Of a stretch of 64,000 nucleotides of DNA, positions 19,201 through 26,378 are shown piece by piece. The stretch's first letter is position 1; the number at the start of each line of letters is the position of its first letter. Where the stretch lies: the NCBI RefSeq assembly GCF_900172265.1, contig NZ_FWFK01000008.1, positions 62,001 to 126,000 of the forward strand. Reading direction: 5' to 3'. The position numbers and the translations under genes are program-made. Source of the stretch: Roseivivax jejudonensis (lineage in GTDB: Bacteria; Pseudomonadota; Alphaproteobacteria; Rhodobacterales; Rhodobacteraceae). The notes beneath the pieces are model-generated. The model did not search any database and had not been told where the DNA came from. It saw only the letters and a program-made list of their open reading frames with translations.

Positions 19201-19349
19201 GGCAGGGTGGTCGTGATCGTCCCGAACAGGTTGGTGATGGTCGGATCCTCTTGCCGACCGATGGCGGTCAGGGCGGATATACCCGCCGCGAGGATCACCA
19301 GCAGCACCAGCGCAACGACACGCGGCTTGCGGAAGGTCAGCGTCTCCAT
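16227..19349 (-). CDS. RND-family efflux pump permease (second system)
   Basis: Inner-membrane proton-driven exporter subunit, 1040 residues, starting METLTFRKPRVVALVLL with a first helix, then the porter domains, helices 2-6 at about 335-520 with LGLLVDAGIVMTDEIGQRL (single relay Asp, as in the first RND pump), the second half, and a C-terminal helix bundle containing IGLVGSIGVSINAAIIIQTGL near 920. ATG at 19349 touches the stop of the adaptor gene, so translation is coupled. It is only distantly similar to the RND protein at 4198. Downstream, the ISL3 element begins 16 bases after the stop. The substrate is not predictable. Divergent TetR control is likely. Confidence 0.92.
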   Translation of the reverse strand: METLTFRKPRVVALVLLVILAAGISALTAIGRQEDPTITNLFGTITTTLPGADPERIETLVTAEIEDAVRETPEVDVIASTSDTGISIVSVELGAATLADELGRIWTEMRDDLADLAPTLPEGASEPDLSTDGSDFAAIVAISSQMPDIPATIPARYAEDLAKRLRNVPGTELVEVFGAPDEDVLVTLDPVAAAQLGLTAADVSRAVAAADAKGQAGRVRGSGTELSVALEGEVRALDRLRDVVLRDGADGQVTRLGQIAEVTRGPRLPVAEAALQDGRDAILVAARPVDGVQIDIWAGFVRDDLAAYQSRVPDGLALDLVFDQSVYTADRLTEVGINMAIGVSLVVAVLLLTLGLRAALVVAVVLPVVTLLTLATMNVIGLPIQQMSVTGLIVALGLLVDAGIVMTDEIGQRLRRGDARVDAVGGAVRRLAAPLLASTVTTALSFTPLILLPGGAGDFVGSIAIAVVVMLIWSFVVATTITPAIAGWALRKGTGGGIPGGAVARVFRASVAASVANPVRSIALALVLPIVGFLSLPGLTAQFFPGVDRDQFTVDLDMAPGASIAVTRVAVGALDARLRVEDDIESVTWVLGRSAPGFYYNIVGDRDGDAGYAQALIRSASPEATEALLPVLERDLPDLAPGAQVRVQGLVQGPPVPAPVEMRLVGDDLAVLRETGDALRRIMDGVDVITLARSTLGQAAPEATVAVDEPLARTLGLDLSVISGQIRAALDGVTGGSMVEGTEQLPIRVRLGDATRGDLDAVRDLPILRADARAIAAEGGWPAVPLSAIATVDVTPAEGAITRRNGERVNTVQGFILRSVLPDEALTRVQAALEAEDFALPDGVRLELGGDSDARADTLGNLIAALPVIVLASIAAIVLTFGSFRLAAVTLVVSGLSAGLSLLALAMFQYPFGLQAIIGLVGSIGVSINAAIIIQTGLQADRAANAGARDAMVEVVMRSSRHIVSTTITTFGGFLPLIVEGGGFWPPFAMAVAGGVLLSTVVSFYFVPPMFVLVRPRTDAHNVDSEPTALSSELSGRLGV

Positions 19350-20536
19350 CACTCGCGTCCGATGTCGGCGGAGGCGAGGCCGGGCTCATCGGCCGCGAGA
19401 CGGATGCGCTGGCGTGGCACCAGGCGGTGGGTGCCGTCGACGACCACGCGGGCCCCGGTCCGGATCGTGCCGCGCACGTAAGCGATGCGGTCGTCTGCGT
19501 GGATCATCTCGACCGCGGCCATCGCGGCGACATGCCCGCCCGATCCGTCGGGTTGCGCGACCGTCACCGTCCAGGCGCCGCGCACCCCTTCGCGCAGCGC
19601 CGTCAGCGGCACGGCGAAACCCGGCGTCTCGATTCTTTCGTCAAGGCGGAGCGTGCCGCTTTGTCGGAAGGGCGGCGCGCCATCCATGAGCCGCAGGATC
19701 ACCGTGCGCGTTCCGGTCGCGGGATCGAGGTCCGGTCGAACCGCGGTCACGGTCGCGGGGTAGGCCTGGCCATCCACGATCACGTCGTGCGCGTCGCCGG
19801 GCGAAAGCGTGTGCGCCAGGCGGGGCGCGAGGCCCACGCGAAACGTCGGCCGACTGTCTTCGAGAAGCGTCAGCACGGGCACCCCTGCGCCGACCGCCAT
19901 GCCGTCGTCGACGGCCCGGGTGCCCACGCGGGCCGCGAACGGCGCGCGCAATTCGGCCTTTTCGATGCGCAGAGTGATGTCTGCAAGCGCGGCGTCGGTC
20001 TGCGCGATCGCGGCTTCGAGCTCGGCCAGCGTCAGGCGCACCTCGTCGAGGCGCTGATCGGAGGCGAAGCCCGATTGGGCAAGGTCCTCTTGCCTCGCCG
20101 ACGTGCGGCGCGCCAGTTCCGCGCGGGCGACGTCGGCTTTGCGCAAGGCGCGCAGGCGCGCGCGTTCCGCCTCCAGCCGCCGCGTGTCCAGTCGCGCGAC
20201 AAGCTCGCCCTCGGATACGACGTCGCCCTCGTCCACCAGCACCCGCGACAGCGTCCCGCCCGCCTCGAAGGCAAGCGCGGCGGTGCGCATCGGCTCGATC
20301 TGACCGGCGAAACGCCGCGAGACCGTGAACCCGCGCTGTTCCTCGGCGAAAGCCGTCGCGACGAGCGCGGCGGGCACGGGGTCAGGCCCATCGGTGGCTT
20401 GCGTCCGCGCCGCGATGGCGCTCGACAGGCCGGTCGCGACCGCCCCGGCGCCCAATACGACCACGAGTGTCACGATGAACGTTCCGGCGTGTCGAAACGC
20501 ATTGTTCCAGCGCCTTTGCGGATTTGCATCTTCCAT
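19349..20536 (-). CDS. RND efflux periplasmic adaptor (second system)
   Basis: Membrane fusion protein partnering the RND pump that follows. It has 395 residues from ATG at 20536, with one N-terminal anchor helix (AGTFIVTLVVVLGAGAVATG). The adaptor core follows: RRFAGQIEPMRTAALAFEAGG (lipoyl half), a coiled-coil hairpin near residues 115-200 rich in Arg/Ala/Glu, LRAPFAARVGTRAVDDG, then beta-barrel and membrane-proximal domains. The start is 20 bases from the palindromic operator at 20556-20597, shared with the divergent TetR gene. Confidence 0.9.
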   Translation of the reverse strand: MEDANPQRRWNNAFRHAGTFIVTLVVVLGAGAVATGLSSAIAARTQATDGPDPVPAALVATAFAEEQRGFTVSRRFAGQIEPMRTAALAFEAGGTLSRVLVDEGDVVSEGELVARLDTRRLEAERARLRALRKADVARAELARRTSARQEDLAQSGFASDQRLDEVRLTLAELEAAIAQTDAALADITLRIEKAELRAPFAARVGTRAVDDGMAVGAGVPVLTLLEDSRPTFRVGLAPRLAHTLSPGDAHDVIVDGQAYPATVTAVRPDLDPATGTRTVILRLMDGAPPFRQSGTLRLDERIETPGFAVPLTALREGVRGAWTVTVAQPDGSGGHVAAMAAVEMIHADDRIAYVRGTIRTGARVVVDGTHRLVPRQRIRLAADEPGLASADIGRE

Positions 20537-20555
20537 CGTCGCGCGCCCTCGCCTA

Positions 20556-20597
20556 CAAAGTGAGTGTCGCTTACATATGTAATCGATACTTACTTTG
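20556..20597. promoter_or_regulatory. 42-bp palindromic operator between adaptor and TetR genes
   Basis: Near-perfect dyad centred between 20576 and 20577: each 21-base arm reads CAAAGTRAGTRTCGMTTACAT, with three mismatches between arms. It lies between the RND adaptor gene and the divergent TetR gene. TetR repressors of efflux operons characteristically bind such dyads over divergent promoters. The repressor-operator pairing is inferred. Confidence 0.8.
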
Positions 20598-20653
20598 GCA
20601 AGGGACGTCGAATGATCTTGCGCGCGGGAAACGGGTCCGAGATAGCAGCGGCC

Positions 20654-21244
20654 ATGTCGAACCGCCGGCCATACCATCACGGCGACCTGCGCGCGCAGCT
20701 CCTCGAGACCGTGCGCGCGCTGATCGAGGAAAAGGGTCCCGACGGCTTCTCGATCAGCGAGGCAAGTCGCCGCGCGGGCGTGAGTTCCGCGGCCCCCTAC
20801 AAACATTTCCGCGACAAGCCCGAGATCATGAAGGCGGTCGCTATCGCGGGAATGGAACGGCTTGCCGACAGGATGGAGGCCGCCGCACAGGCAAAGCCGG
20901 AGGCGAGCCTCGAACGCCTGAGCGCCATCGGAAAGGCCTACATCGATTTCGCGCGCGCAGAGCCCGGAATCTTTCGTGTGATGTTCGGCGCGACCATCCA
21001 CGATGAGGACCCGGACGTGCAGCGTGCCGGACGGCGAAGCTACGGGATCCTGCTCGATGCCGTCGGGGCCCGCCTCGGACGCGAACCGACCGACCCGGAC
21101 GTGCTGATGCGCGCGTACTCACTGTGGACGCTGGTCCACGGGCATTCGTTTCTGGTGATCGACGACAACATGCCATCGGAAGGCGCGCGGCCGGACGAGG
21201 ATGCCTTTCTCGACCAGGTCGGACGTCAGGTGATGGACGGATAG
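20654..21244 (+). CDS. TetR/AcrR-family repressor
   Basis: Transcriptional repressor of 196 residues from MSNRRPYHHGDLR. The N-terminal helix-turn-helix is FSISEASRRAGVSSAAPYKHFRDKPEIMKAV (residues about 31-61). The C-terminal ligand domain (residues 80-190) matches the WHG/TetR_C type (YIDFARAEPGIFRVMFGA). Starts at 20564 and 20612 are also in frame, but 20564 falls inside the operator palindrome. It is divergent from the RND adaptor-pump pair and probably represses both promoters, releasing on binding an exported compound. Confidence 0.88.
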   Translation: MSNRRPYHHGDLRAQLLETVRALIEEKGPDGFSISEASRRAGVSSAAPYKHFRDKPEIMKAVAIAGMERLADRMEAAAQAKPEASLERLSAIGKAYIDFARAEPGIFRVMFGATIHDEDPDVQRAGRRSYGILLDAVGARLGREPTDPDVLMRAYSLWTLVHGHSFLVIDDNMPSEGARPDEDAFLDQVGRQVMDG

Positions 21245-21289
21245 GGGCGGCGTCGCGCGCGCCCAAATGCAATGCAAAGGAGCAGAACC

Positions 21290-21811
21290 TTGACCGATGA
21301 CGCCACGGCGCGCCCCAAGACGGGTCTCGTCGATCCTGAAACGGCCCTGTCGATGACGGGACTGGACTTCGTTGCCGGCATGGGGGAGGGCACGTTGCCC
21401 ATGCCGCCCATATTCGACGTCATGCCGGTTCGGGCGCATCACTGGGACCACGGATCGGTCGAGTTCCGAAGCCGCACGGAACCGCGCTTTGCCAATCCCA
21501 TGGGCACGACGCATGGCGGCTGGATCATGACGATGCTCGATACCGCGATGGCGGTCGCGGCGCACACGACCCTTGCAAAGGGCGAGACCTATACCTCGAT
21601 CGACACCAGCGTGCGCTTTGTCCGCCCGATCCCGACCGAAGGTGAGGACCTGCGCATCGTCTGGCGCGTCCTGTCCCGCGGTCGCAAGGTCATCACGGTC
21701 GAAGGCCGGTTGGAAGCGATCGGGAAGGACGACGCGTCCGGCAAGCTTTGCGCGACGGGCACATCGTCCTGCATGGTGATCGACAACGGTAGGAGCAAGA
21801 TCCCGTCGTGA
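21290..21811 (+). CDS. PaaI-type hot-dog thioesterase
   Basis: Acyl-CoA thioesterase of the PaaI/4HBT hot-dog fold, 173 residues. The core shows NPMGTTHGGWIMTMLDTAMAVA near residues 70-90, the typical active-site loop and central helix, followed by YTSIDTSVRFVRPI and RGRKVITVEGRL strands. TTG at 21290 is chosen because AAAGGAG lies 7 bases upstream; the ATG at 21272 is upstream of that site. It follows the TetR gene by 45 bases and may be co-transcribed with it. Substrate unknown; an aryl- or medium-chain acyl-CoA is likely from the family. Confidence 0.88.
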   Translation: MTDDATARPKTGLVDPETALSMTGLDFVAGMGEGTLPMPPIFDVMPVRAHHWDHGSVEFRSRTEPRFANPMGTTHGGWIMTMLDTAMAVAAHTTLAKGETYTSIDTSVRFVRPIPTEGEDLRIVWRVLSRGRKVITVEGRLEAIGKDDASGKLCATGTSSCMVIDNGRSKIPS

Positions 21812-21846
21812 TTGGCGTGCCCCCATCGGGTGGTCCGTTTTCAGTC

Positions 21847-22746
21847 TTAGTGCATGATAGGTCGTGGTGCCAAGGCTGGGGCCGAGGGGGGCAGAGATAC
21901 GTCTCGCTTTGACGGCCAGTGGATGGCTTCCGGCGCCGAGGGTCGATAGCCCAGCGATAAGTGAGGCCGCACGGCGTTGTAGTGGACACGCCATGCTCCG
22001 ATCACGACGCGCCTCTGCGAGCGAGTAGAAGATCTCGCCGTTGAGCAGCTCGTCGCGGAGCTTCGAGTTGAAGCTCTCGCAGTAACCGTTCTCCCAAGGG
22101 TGCCGGGTTCAATGAATGCCGTCATTGCTCCCACGGCATCAATCCAGCCCCGAACAGCTATGGCAATGAACTCCGGTCCGTAATCCGAGCGAACATGTCC
22201 GGGCACACCTCGCAAGATGAACAGGTCGGTCAGGACGTCGATCACCGCAGTCGAGTTCAGTTTCCGGTCGATGCTGATCGCCAGGCATTCCCGGGTGAAC
22301 TCGTCGATCACGTTGAGCCTGCGGAACTTCTTCCCGTCATGGGTCCGGCTCTCGACGAAGTCGTAGGACCAGACATGGTTCGGCCGTTCCGGCCTTAGAC
22401 GGATGCATGACCCGTCACCCAGCCGGAGCCGGCTCTTATTTGGCTGCTTTTGTGGAACTTTCAGCCCCTCCCATCGCTACATCCGCTCAACGCGCTTGGT
22501 GTTCACGATCCAGCCGACATCCCGCGGCATCGCTGCAATCCGACGATAGCCGTAGCGGCCGTACTGGGCGGCGAGCGCGATGACGTCCGCGGTCAGCGCG
22601 TTCTCGTCAGCTCGCACTCGCGGCACCTTGCGCTGCGTCGAGCGATGCTGGCCGAGCACAAGGCAGGCTAAGCGTTCCGAGACGCCGAACTTCTGCCTGA
22701 TGTGGTCGATGCACCGACGGCGGCGGGCGGGGCTTAGAAGTTTCCC
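21847..22746 (-). pseudogene. IS3-family transposase OrfB (stop plus two frameshifts)
   Basis: The DDE transposase reads from the slippery site through LLSPARRRRCIDHIRQKFGV and RYGYRRIAAMPRDVGWIVN, then meets a TAG at 22478 where the family has Trp (VERIW). The core continues with RPNHVWSYDFVESRTHDGKKF, LNVIDEFTRECLAI and VRSDYGPEFIA. Around 22100 the frame shifts (PWENGYCESFNSKLRDELLNG is in another frame) and shifts back near 22015 (VVIGAWRVHYNAVRPH). One nonsense change and two compensating indels leave it non-functional. Confidence 0.85.
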
Positions 22747-23012
22747 GAGGCGGCCTCTCGCAGGATCAGCTTCTCGAGCGTCAGGTCGGAGACCGCCTTT
22801 CGCAAACGCTCATTCTCCTTCTCGAGCTCTTTCAGCCGCTTCACCTGGTCGGTCTTCAGGCCGCCGAACTCCCTGCGCCGTCGATAGTAGGTGAACTGTG
22901 TCACGCCGATCGACCGCACAGCCTGGGCCACCGACTGGCCTTGCGATACCAGCACGTCGACCTGCCGAAGCTTCGCGAGGATCTCTTCCGGCTTGTGTCT
23001 CTTCTGGGGCAT
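22734..23012 (-). CDS. IS3-family transposase OrfA
   Basis: The 92-residue DNA-binding part of an IS3 transposase: MPQKRHKPEEILAKLRQVDV, then a helix-turn-helix (QSVAQAVRSIGVTQFTYYRRR) and a leucine zipper-like helix (LKELEKENERLRKAVSDLTLEK), ending LREAASGNF. It is intact. OrfB would be made by -1 frameshifting at GGGAAAC near its end, but OrfB itself is broken. Confidence 0.85.
   Translation of the reverse strand: MPQKRHKPEEILAKLRQVDVLVSQGQSVAQAVRSIGVTQFTYYRRRREFGGLKTDQVKRLKELEKENERLRKAVSDLTLEKLILREAASGNF
22740..22746 (-). promoter_or_regulatory. GGGAAAC slippery heptamer for -1 frameshifting
   Basis: The classic X-XXY-YYZ heptamer G-GGA-AAC lies in the OrfA frame two codons before its stop, where the OrfB frame (AAA CTT CTA AGC) takes over. 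Known IS3 elements make OrfAB this way. Confidence 0.75.
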
Positions 23013-23084
23013 CTTTGCATCTTCCAAATGGCTCGTAAGCCATACTTCAGGGAGGATCAATTTTCAGGCGGCAGGCCACGAGCG

Positions 23085-23525
23085 GCCGAAGGAGATCTAG
23101 GTCGAGCATGCCTAACACCAGTGACGGCGACCGCGGAGAAGTGAGACATGTCCGCGATGAAGGAGCGGCAGCCATAACACTGGTGGACCCATGGCGGAGC
23201 GCCGAGCCATTGGCTTTATTGTGGCGGAACTCTGCATGACAGATCTGCGCAGTCGCCGCTTCAAGGACCAGGCGCGTCCCAAAAAGTGTCGCTAGAGTTG
23301 TCCGGTCCCGAAGTAGGACGAGGCGGTCGTTGAGCGCTTACAGGCGCTGTTCGAAGCGATGGCTGACAAGAAAGGACGCGCCCGGTACCCCAGCCCCTGA
23401 GGTAAATGTTGATCAATCGAGCCCGGGCACAGCAATGCGCCCGGGCTTCTGTTTGAGCTGATTTCGACTGACCAGGTCGAGCATGTCGCCTCTTCCCGGA
23501 TGAGCCGAATGGCGGCGATAAGCCC
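23085..23525. other. intergenic region with gene debris and hairpin element A
   Basis: No intact gene. A plus-strand frame near 23310-23400 (EAVVERLQALFEAMADKKGRA...) ends at TGA and looks like the tail of a lost gene. It runs into the conserved motif at 23390-23415 and the terminator-like hairpin at 23419-23446. Confidence 0.5.
23388..23446 (-). repeat. hairpin-plus-motif element, copy A
   Basis: On the minus strand this reads a GC-rich hairpin (GCCCGGGC arms, 23419-23446) followed by TCAACATTTACCTCAGGGGC and, further on, GGTACC. An inverted counterpart is at 28165-28230. Seen directly; the function is unknown. Confidence 0.6.
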
Positions 23526-24074
23526 TCACTTGACCTTCGCATACATCAGGCAGTCTCGGGGAACATCCGACATGTTGGGGTGTAGGAAGTACCGGCGCAG
23601 TACGCCTTCCCTGCTCATGCCCACCTTTTCCATGACCCGTGCAGAGGCCGGATTATCGACATCGCAGAACGCTTCGGCGCGAAAGATCCTCGGGTGCGCC
23701 AAGGCATGCTCGACAAGCCACGCCATGACTTCCGTGGAGCAACCAAAACCCCAAGCCCGCCGCGCCAGGACATAGCCATAGCGCACCGTGGAATTGGCTG
23801 CGCGCGGGTGAAACATCCCGATCAGATCGTCCGGGTCGGATCGCGCGAAGACAACCAGGGGAAATCCGCGCCCCGTCTCCCATTCCTGCGTGGCAGCCTT
23901 AACAAACTCCGTCGTATCGTCGATGTTCGTGTGAGGGCGCCACGCCAGGTACCGCGTCACGGCTGCGTCCGCTGCGTAGCTCTCGAAAATGGAGGAGGCA
24001 TCGGCTGGAGCGATCCGTCGTAAGCTATAGCGCGCGGTCTCAAAAGAGTCGGGAACACGGTAGGCTGAGTCCAT
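23526..24074 (-). CDS. GNAT-family N-acetyltransferase (RimJ/RimL type)
   Basis: An acetyl-CoA-dependent N-acetyltransferase of 182 residues from MDSAYRVPDSFETARYSLRRI. Family features are the N-terminal TARYSLRRIAPADASSIFESY, the strand-bulge region STVRYGYVLARRAWGFGCSTEVMAWLVEHAL (acetyl-CoA site) and the C-terminal CDVDNPASARVMEKVGMSREGVLRR. In-frame starts upstream to 24170 are less likely. The substrate could be a ribosomal protein, an antibiotic or a small amine; neighbours do not decide it. Confidence 0.88.
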   Translation of the reverse strand: MDSAYRVPDSFETARYSLRRIAPADASSIFESYAADAAVTRYLAWRPHTNIDDTTEFVKAATQEWETGRGFPLVVFARSDPDDLIGMFHPRAANSTVRYGYVLARRAWGFGCSTEVMAWLVEHALAHPRIFRAEAFCDVDNPASARVMEKVGMSREGVLRRYFLHPNMSDVPRDCLMYAKVK

Positions 24075-24300
24075 GGCGGGATGATTATCCGATCCAGCGC
24101 GATCCGCAACGATGGCTGGGGCCGCATGGCCGCCGCTCGTGGGAGTTGCGCCGAAGGTCCGCGAGCCCACTTTGCTGGATGCTGCGGAGGTCAGGAAGGT
24201 CGGCTTCTGCGGTTGGAGTGGAACTGTTCGGTCTGAACCGCATAGACTGTGGCTGTGTTGACTGTGTCGGCATTCACGGCGACGTTCCTTTCCCGGGGGG

Positions 24301-25296
24301 CTATCGCTTGATCGACCAGACCATCGCCGTCTCGTAGCCGGCGGCCTCCAGTAGCTCGATCTTCGAGCGCCAACCCGCCGGGCAGACGACGAAGGTCACG
24401 CCAGTGCTCCGTTCGGCAAAAGCCGCTTCGGCGGCGCGTAGGAGCGCCATGCTCCCTGCGCCTTCGTTCGCAAGCGCGTTCGGTTCGGCGAGATCGGGAT
24501 GGTAGAAGTCATCGATGACGCCTGTCCCGGTGATGTCGTGGGCGGGCGGGAAGTGCAGTCGAGAGGCAGGCTGCGCGATCACGTAGCCCTCCAGTTTTTC
24601 TGCGTCGCCCATCACCAGCATGTCCCGATCAGGCAACGTCAGGCTCCGTCGCATCCAGGCATCGAAGCGAGCATCTGCCTCTGGGTGGATCGCCCAGAAG
24701 GGGTCGATGCCGAAGAGGACGGACCGGTTCTCGGCACTGCGTGCGACGATTCCGGGCACGTCCGCCTCGTTGGCCAACCGGACGTCCGACGGCCTTGCCG
24801 CATCGCCGAGATCGGAGCGCGAGTAGTAGAGAGTCAGCGGTTCATAGCCTTCGGCCTCGAACGCGGCCCGCCAATTCGGGCCGGTGACGAAGGACGACAG
24901 AAAAATCCGCGCACCGGCCTCGCGCAGAACTGCTTGCGCAGCCTCTACCAGCGCATTCACCGTGCCCTCGGGCGCGTCCGGCACGGCGAAGCTGTCGGGC
25001 AGGATCAGGCCGGGCTTTCCGTCCGCGCCGGCATAGATCGGCGGGACGGGCAGCAGCATCGAATGAACCACGCCCACGATCCGTCCACCATGCGCAGCGA
25101 CCTGCCAGAACTGTCGGAAGGGTTGCGCCTCGGCGGTCAGGGCGAAAGCAACTGCCTTCTCAACGTGCGAAGCCTCATCCTCGGCCATGTCCCACAACAG
25201 CGCGTCTGCTGCATGACGCTCTCGCGCGTCGGCGAGCAATAGCTCGACCATCGCGGGAATGTCCTCGGTGATCGCGGGGCGGATTGTGGCGGGCAC
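24301..25296 (-). CDS. tandem GNAT-like acetyltransferase
   Basis: 331 residues forming two GNAT-like halves: TIRPAITEDIPAMVELL...VVHSMLLPVP, and DVRLANEADVPGIVARS...YVIAQPA and NALANEGAGSMALLRAAEAAFAE (acetyl-CoA-binding region) with VVCPAGWRSKIELLEAAGYETA at the end. The first half looks degenerate in its cofactor site. It is divergent from the LysR gene at 25408 across 111 bases, so that regulator probably controls it. Substrate unknown. Confidence 0.8.
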   Translation of the reverse strand: MPATIRPAITEDIPAMVELLLADARERHAADALLWDMAEDEASHVEKAVAFALTAEAQPFRQFWQVAAHGGRIVGVVHSMLLPVPPIYAGADGKPGLILPDSFAVPDAPEGTVNALVEAAQAVLREAGARIFLSSFVTGPNWRAAFEAEGYEPLTLYYSRSDLGDAARPSDVRLANEADVPGIVARSAENRSVLFGIDPFWAIHPEADARFDAWMRRSLTLPDRDMLVMGDAEKLEGYVIAQPASRLHFPPAHDITGTGVIDDFYHPDLAEPNALANEGAGSMALLRAAEAAFAERSTGVTFVVCPAGWRSKIELLEAAGYETAMVWSIKR

Positions 25297-25407
25297 GGCG
25301 GTCTCCTGGTTGAGCCGGGTTCTTCCGTGAGCATCGACAGGACGGGGAGGTTTGACAAAGCAGGACTTCTGACCGAGCCATTAGAAAACCTAACGACGGG
25401 AAACCCG

Positions 25408-26292
25408 ATGCCACCTGCGAACCTGAACGCCCTGCGTGTCTTCTCTACCGTGGCGGAGCACGGCAACATCCAGTGTGCAGCCGAGGTTCTGAACCTCTCG
25501 CGAGGAGCGGTGTCGCAGAGGATCAAACAGATCGAACTCGAGATCGGAACACCGCTCCTCGTGCGGGGCGCGCGCGGCGTATCCCTCACACCTGCCGGCA
25601 AGCGTTGCCATGCGGCGATGACCGAAGCGCTCGCCATCATCGACAGCGCGCTTTCAGACGTCGCCGGGCACGACGGCTGGATCACCCTGCATATCGGTCC
25701 GTCCTTCATGGCGAAATGGATGATGCCGCGGATGGAGCGGTTCAGGAAGGCCTTCCCATGGGTCTCGCTTGCCACGGAGATTCATAACCGGGTGATGGAT
25801 CGCGGCCTAGGACGCGGCGAGATCGCCATCTGGCCTGACACCGCCCCCGATCCGAACCCCGCCCATCAGAGCCGACATCTCACAGAACTGCGCCTTGCCG
25901 CCGTGTGCAGCCCCGACTTCCTCCGCCCCGATTGGCCGATGGGGCCGGAGACGCTGTTGACCCTGCCGCTCCTTCAGGACGGGCATCGCCGTTGGGATCG
26001 GCTGGCCGAGGCCACCGGACAGCGTCCGGCGCATGCCCCTCTCAACTTCGGCCGCTCGGCGCTCGCGCTGGACGCGGCCATGAACGGGCACGGCGTGGCG
26101 ATTGCGCCCCACCACATGATCGAGGCGGACCTACGCGCCAAGCGGCTCGTGGAAATCTGGTTTCCTCCGGAGCCCTCTAATGAGGGCCTGTATATGTCTT
26201 GGGCAAAGGAGCAGAATGGCGGGCGGCATCTCCGTCGCGTCGTGGACTGGTTCCTCGTGGAGTTCGGGCAAGGCCACAGACGGCAGGAATGA
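25408..26292 (+). CDS. LysR-family transcriptional regulator
   Basis: 294 residues from MPPANLNALRVFSTVAEHGN. The winged helix (IQCAAEVLNLSRGAVSQRIKQIE, residues 20-43) is followed by an effector domain of the GcvA type (WITLHIGPSFMAKWMMPRM, GRGEIAIWPD, GRSALALDAAMNGHGVAIAP). ATG at 25408 gives the usual length; the open frame extends to 25327 without a convincing ribosome-binding site. It lies divergent from the tandem GNAT gene and is probably its regulator. Confidence 0.9.
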   Translation: MPPANLNALRVFSTVAEHGNIQCAAEVLNLSRGAVSQRIKQIELEIGTPLLVRGARGVSLTPAGKRCHAAMTEALAIIDSALSDVAGHDGWITLHIGPSFMAKWMMPRMERFRKAFPWVSLATEIHNRVMDRGLGRGEIAIWPDTAPDPNPAHQSRHLTELRLAAVCSPDFLRPDWPMGPETLLTLPLLQDGHRRWDRLAEATGQRPAHAPLNFGRSALALDAAMNGHGVAIAPHHMIEADLRAKRLVEIWFPPEPSNEGLYMSWAKEQNGGRHLRRVVDWFLVEFGQGHRRQE

Positions 26293-26378
26293 AGCGTTGG
26301 GACAGTTTCAGATTTATGCCCGGCTGAACGGACTTTAGAGCCTTGCGCAGCGGATGCCCGTTCCGTCCTGCCTAGCTG

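Larger units (their letters stand above)
21838..23084 (-). mobile_element. decayed IS3-family insertion sequence (approximate ends)
   Basis: OrfA and a damaged OrfB of an IS3-family element lie in the minus orientation. Both ends read inward from TGGYC, but I could not find a convincing terminal inverted repeat beyond that or a target duplication, so the limits are approximate. Confidence 0.65.

Noticed and set aside
21838-23084. Terminal inverted repeats for the IS3-family element
   Set aside because: Only TGGYC matches at the two presumed ends; not enough to define the limits.
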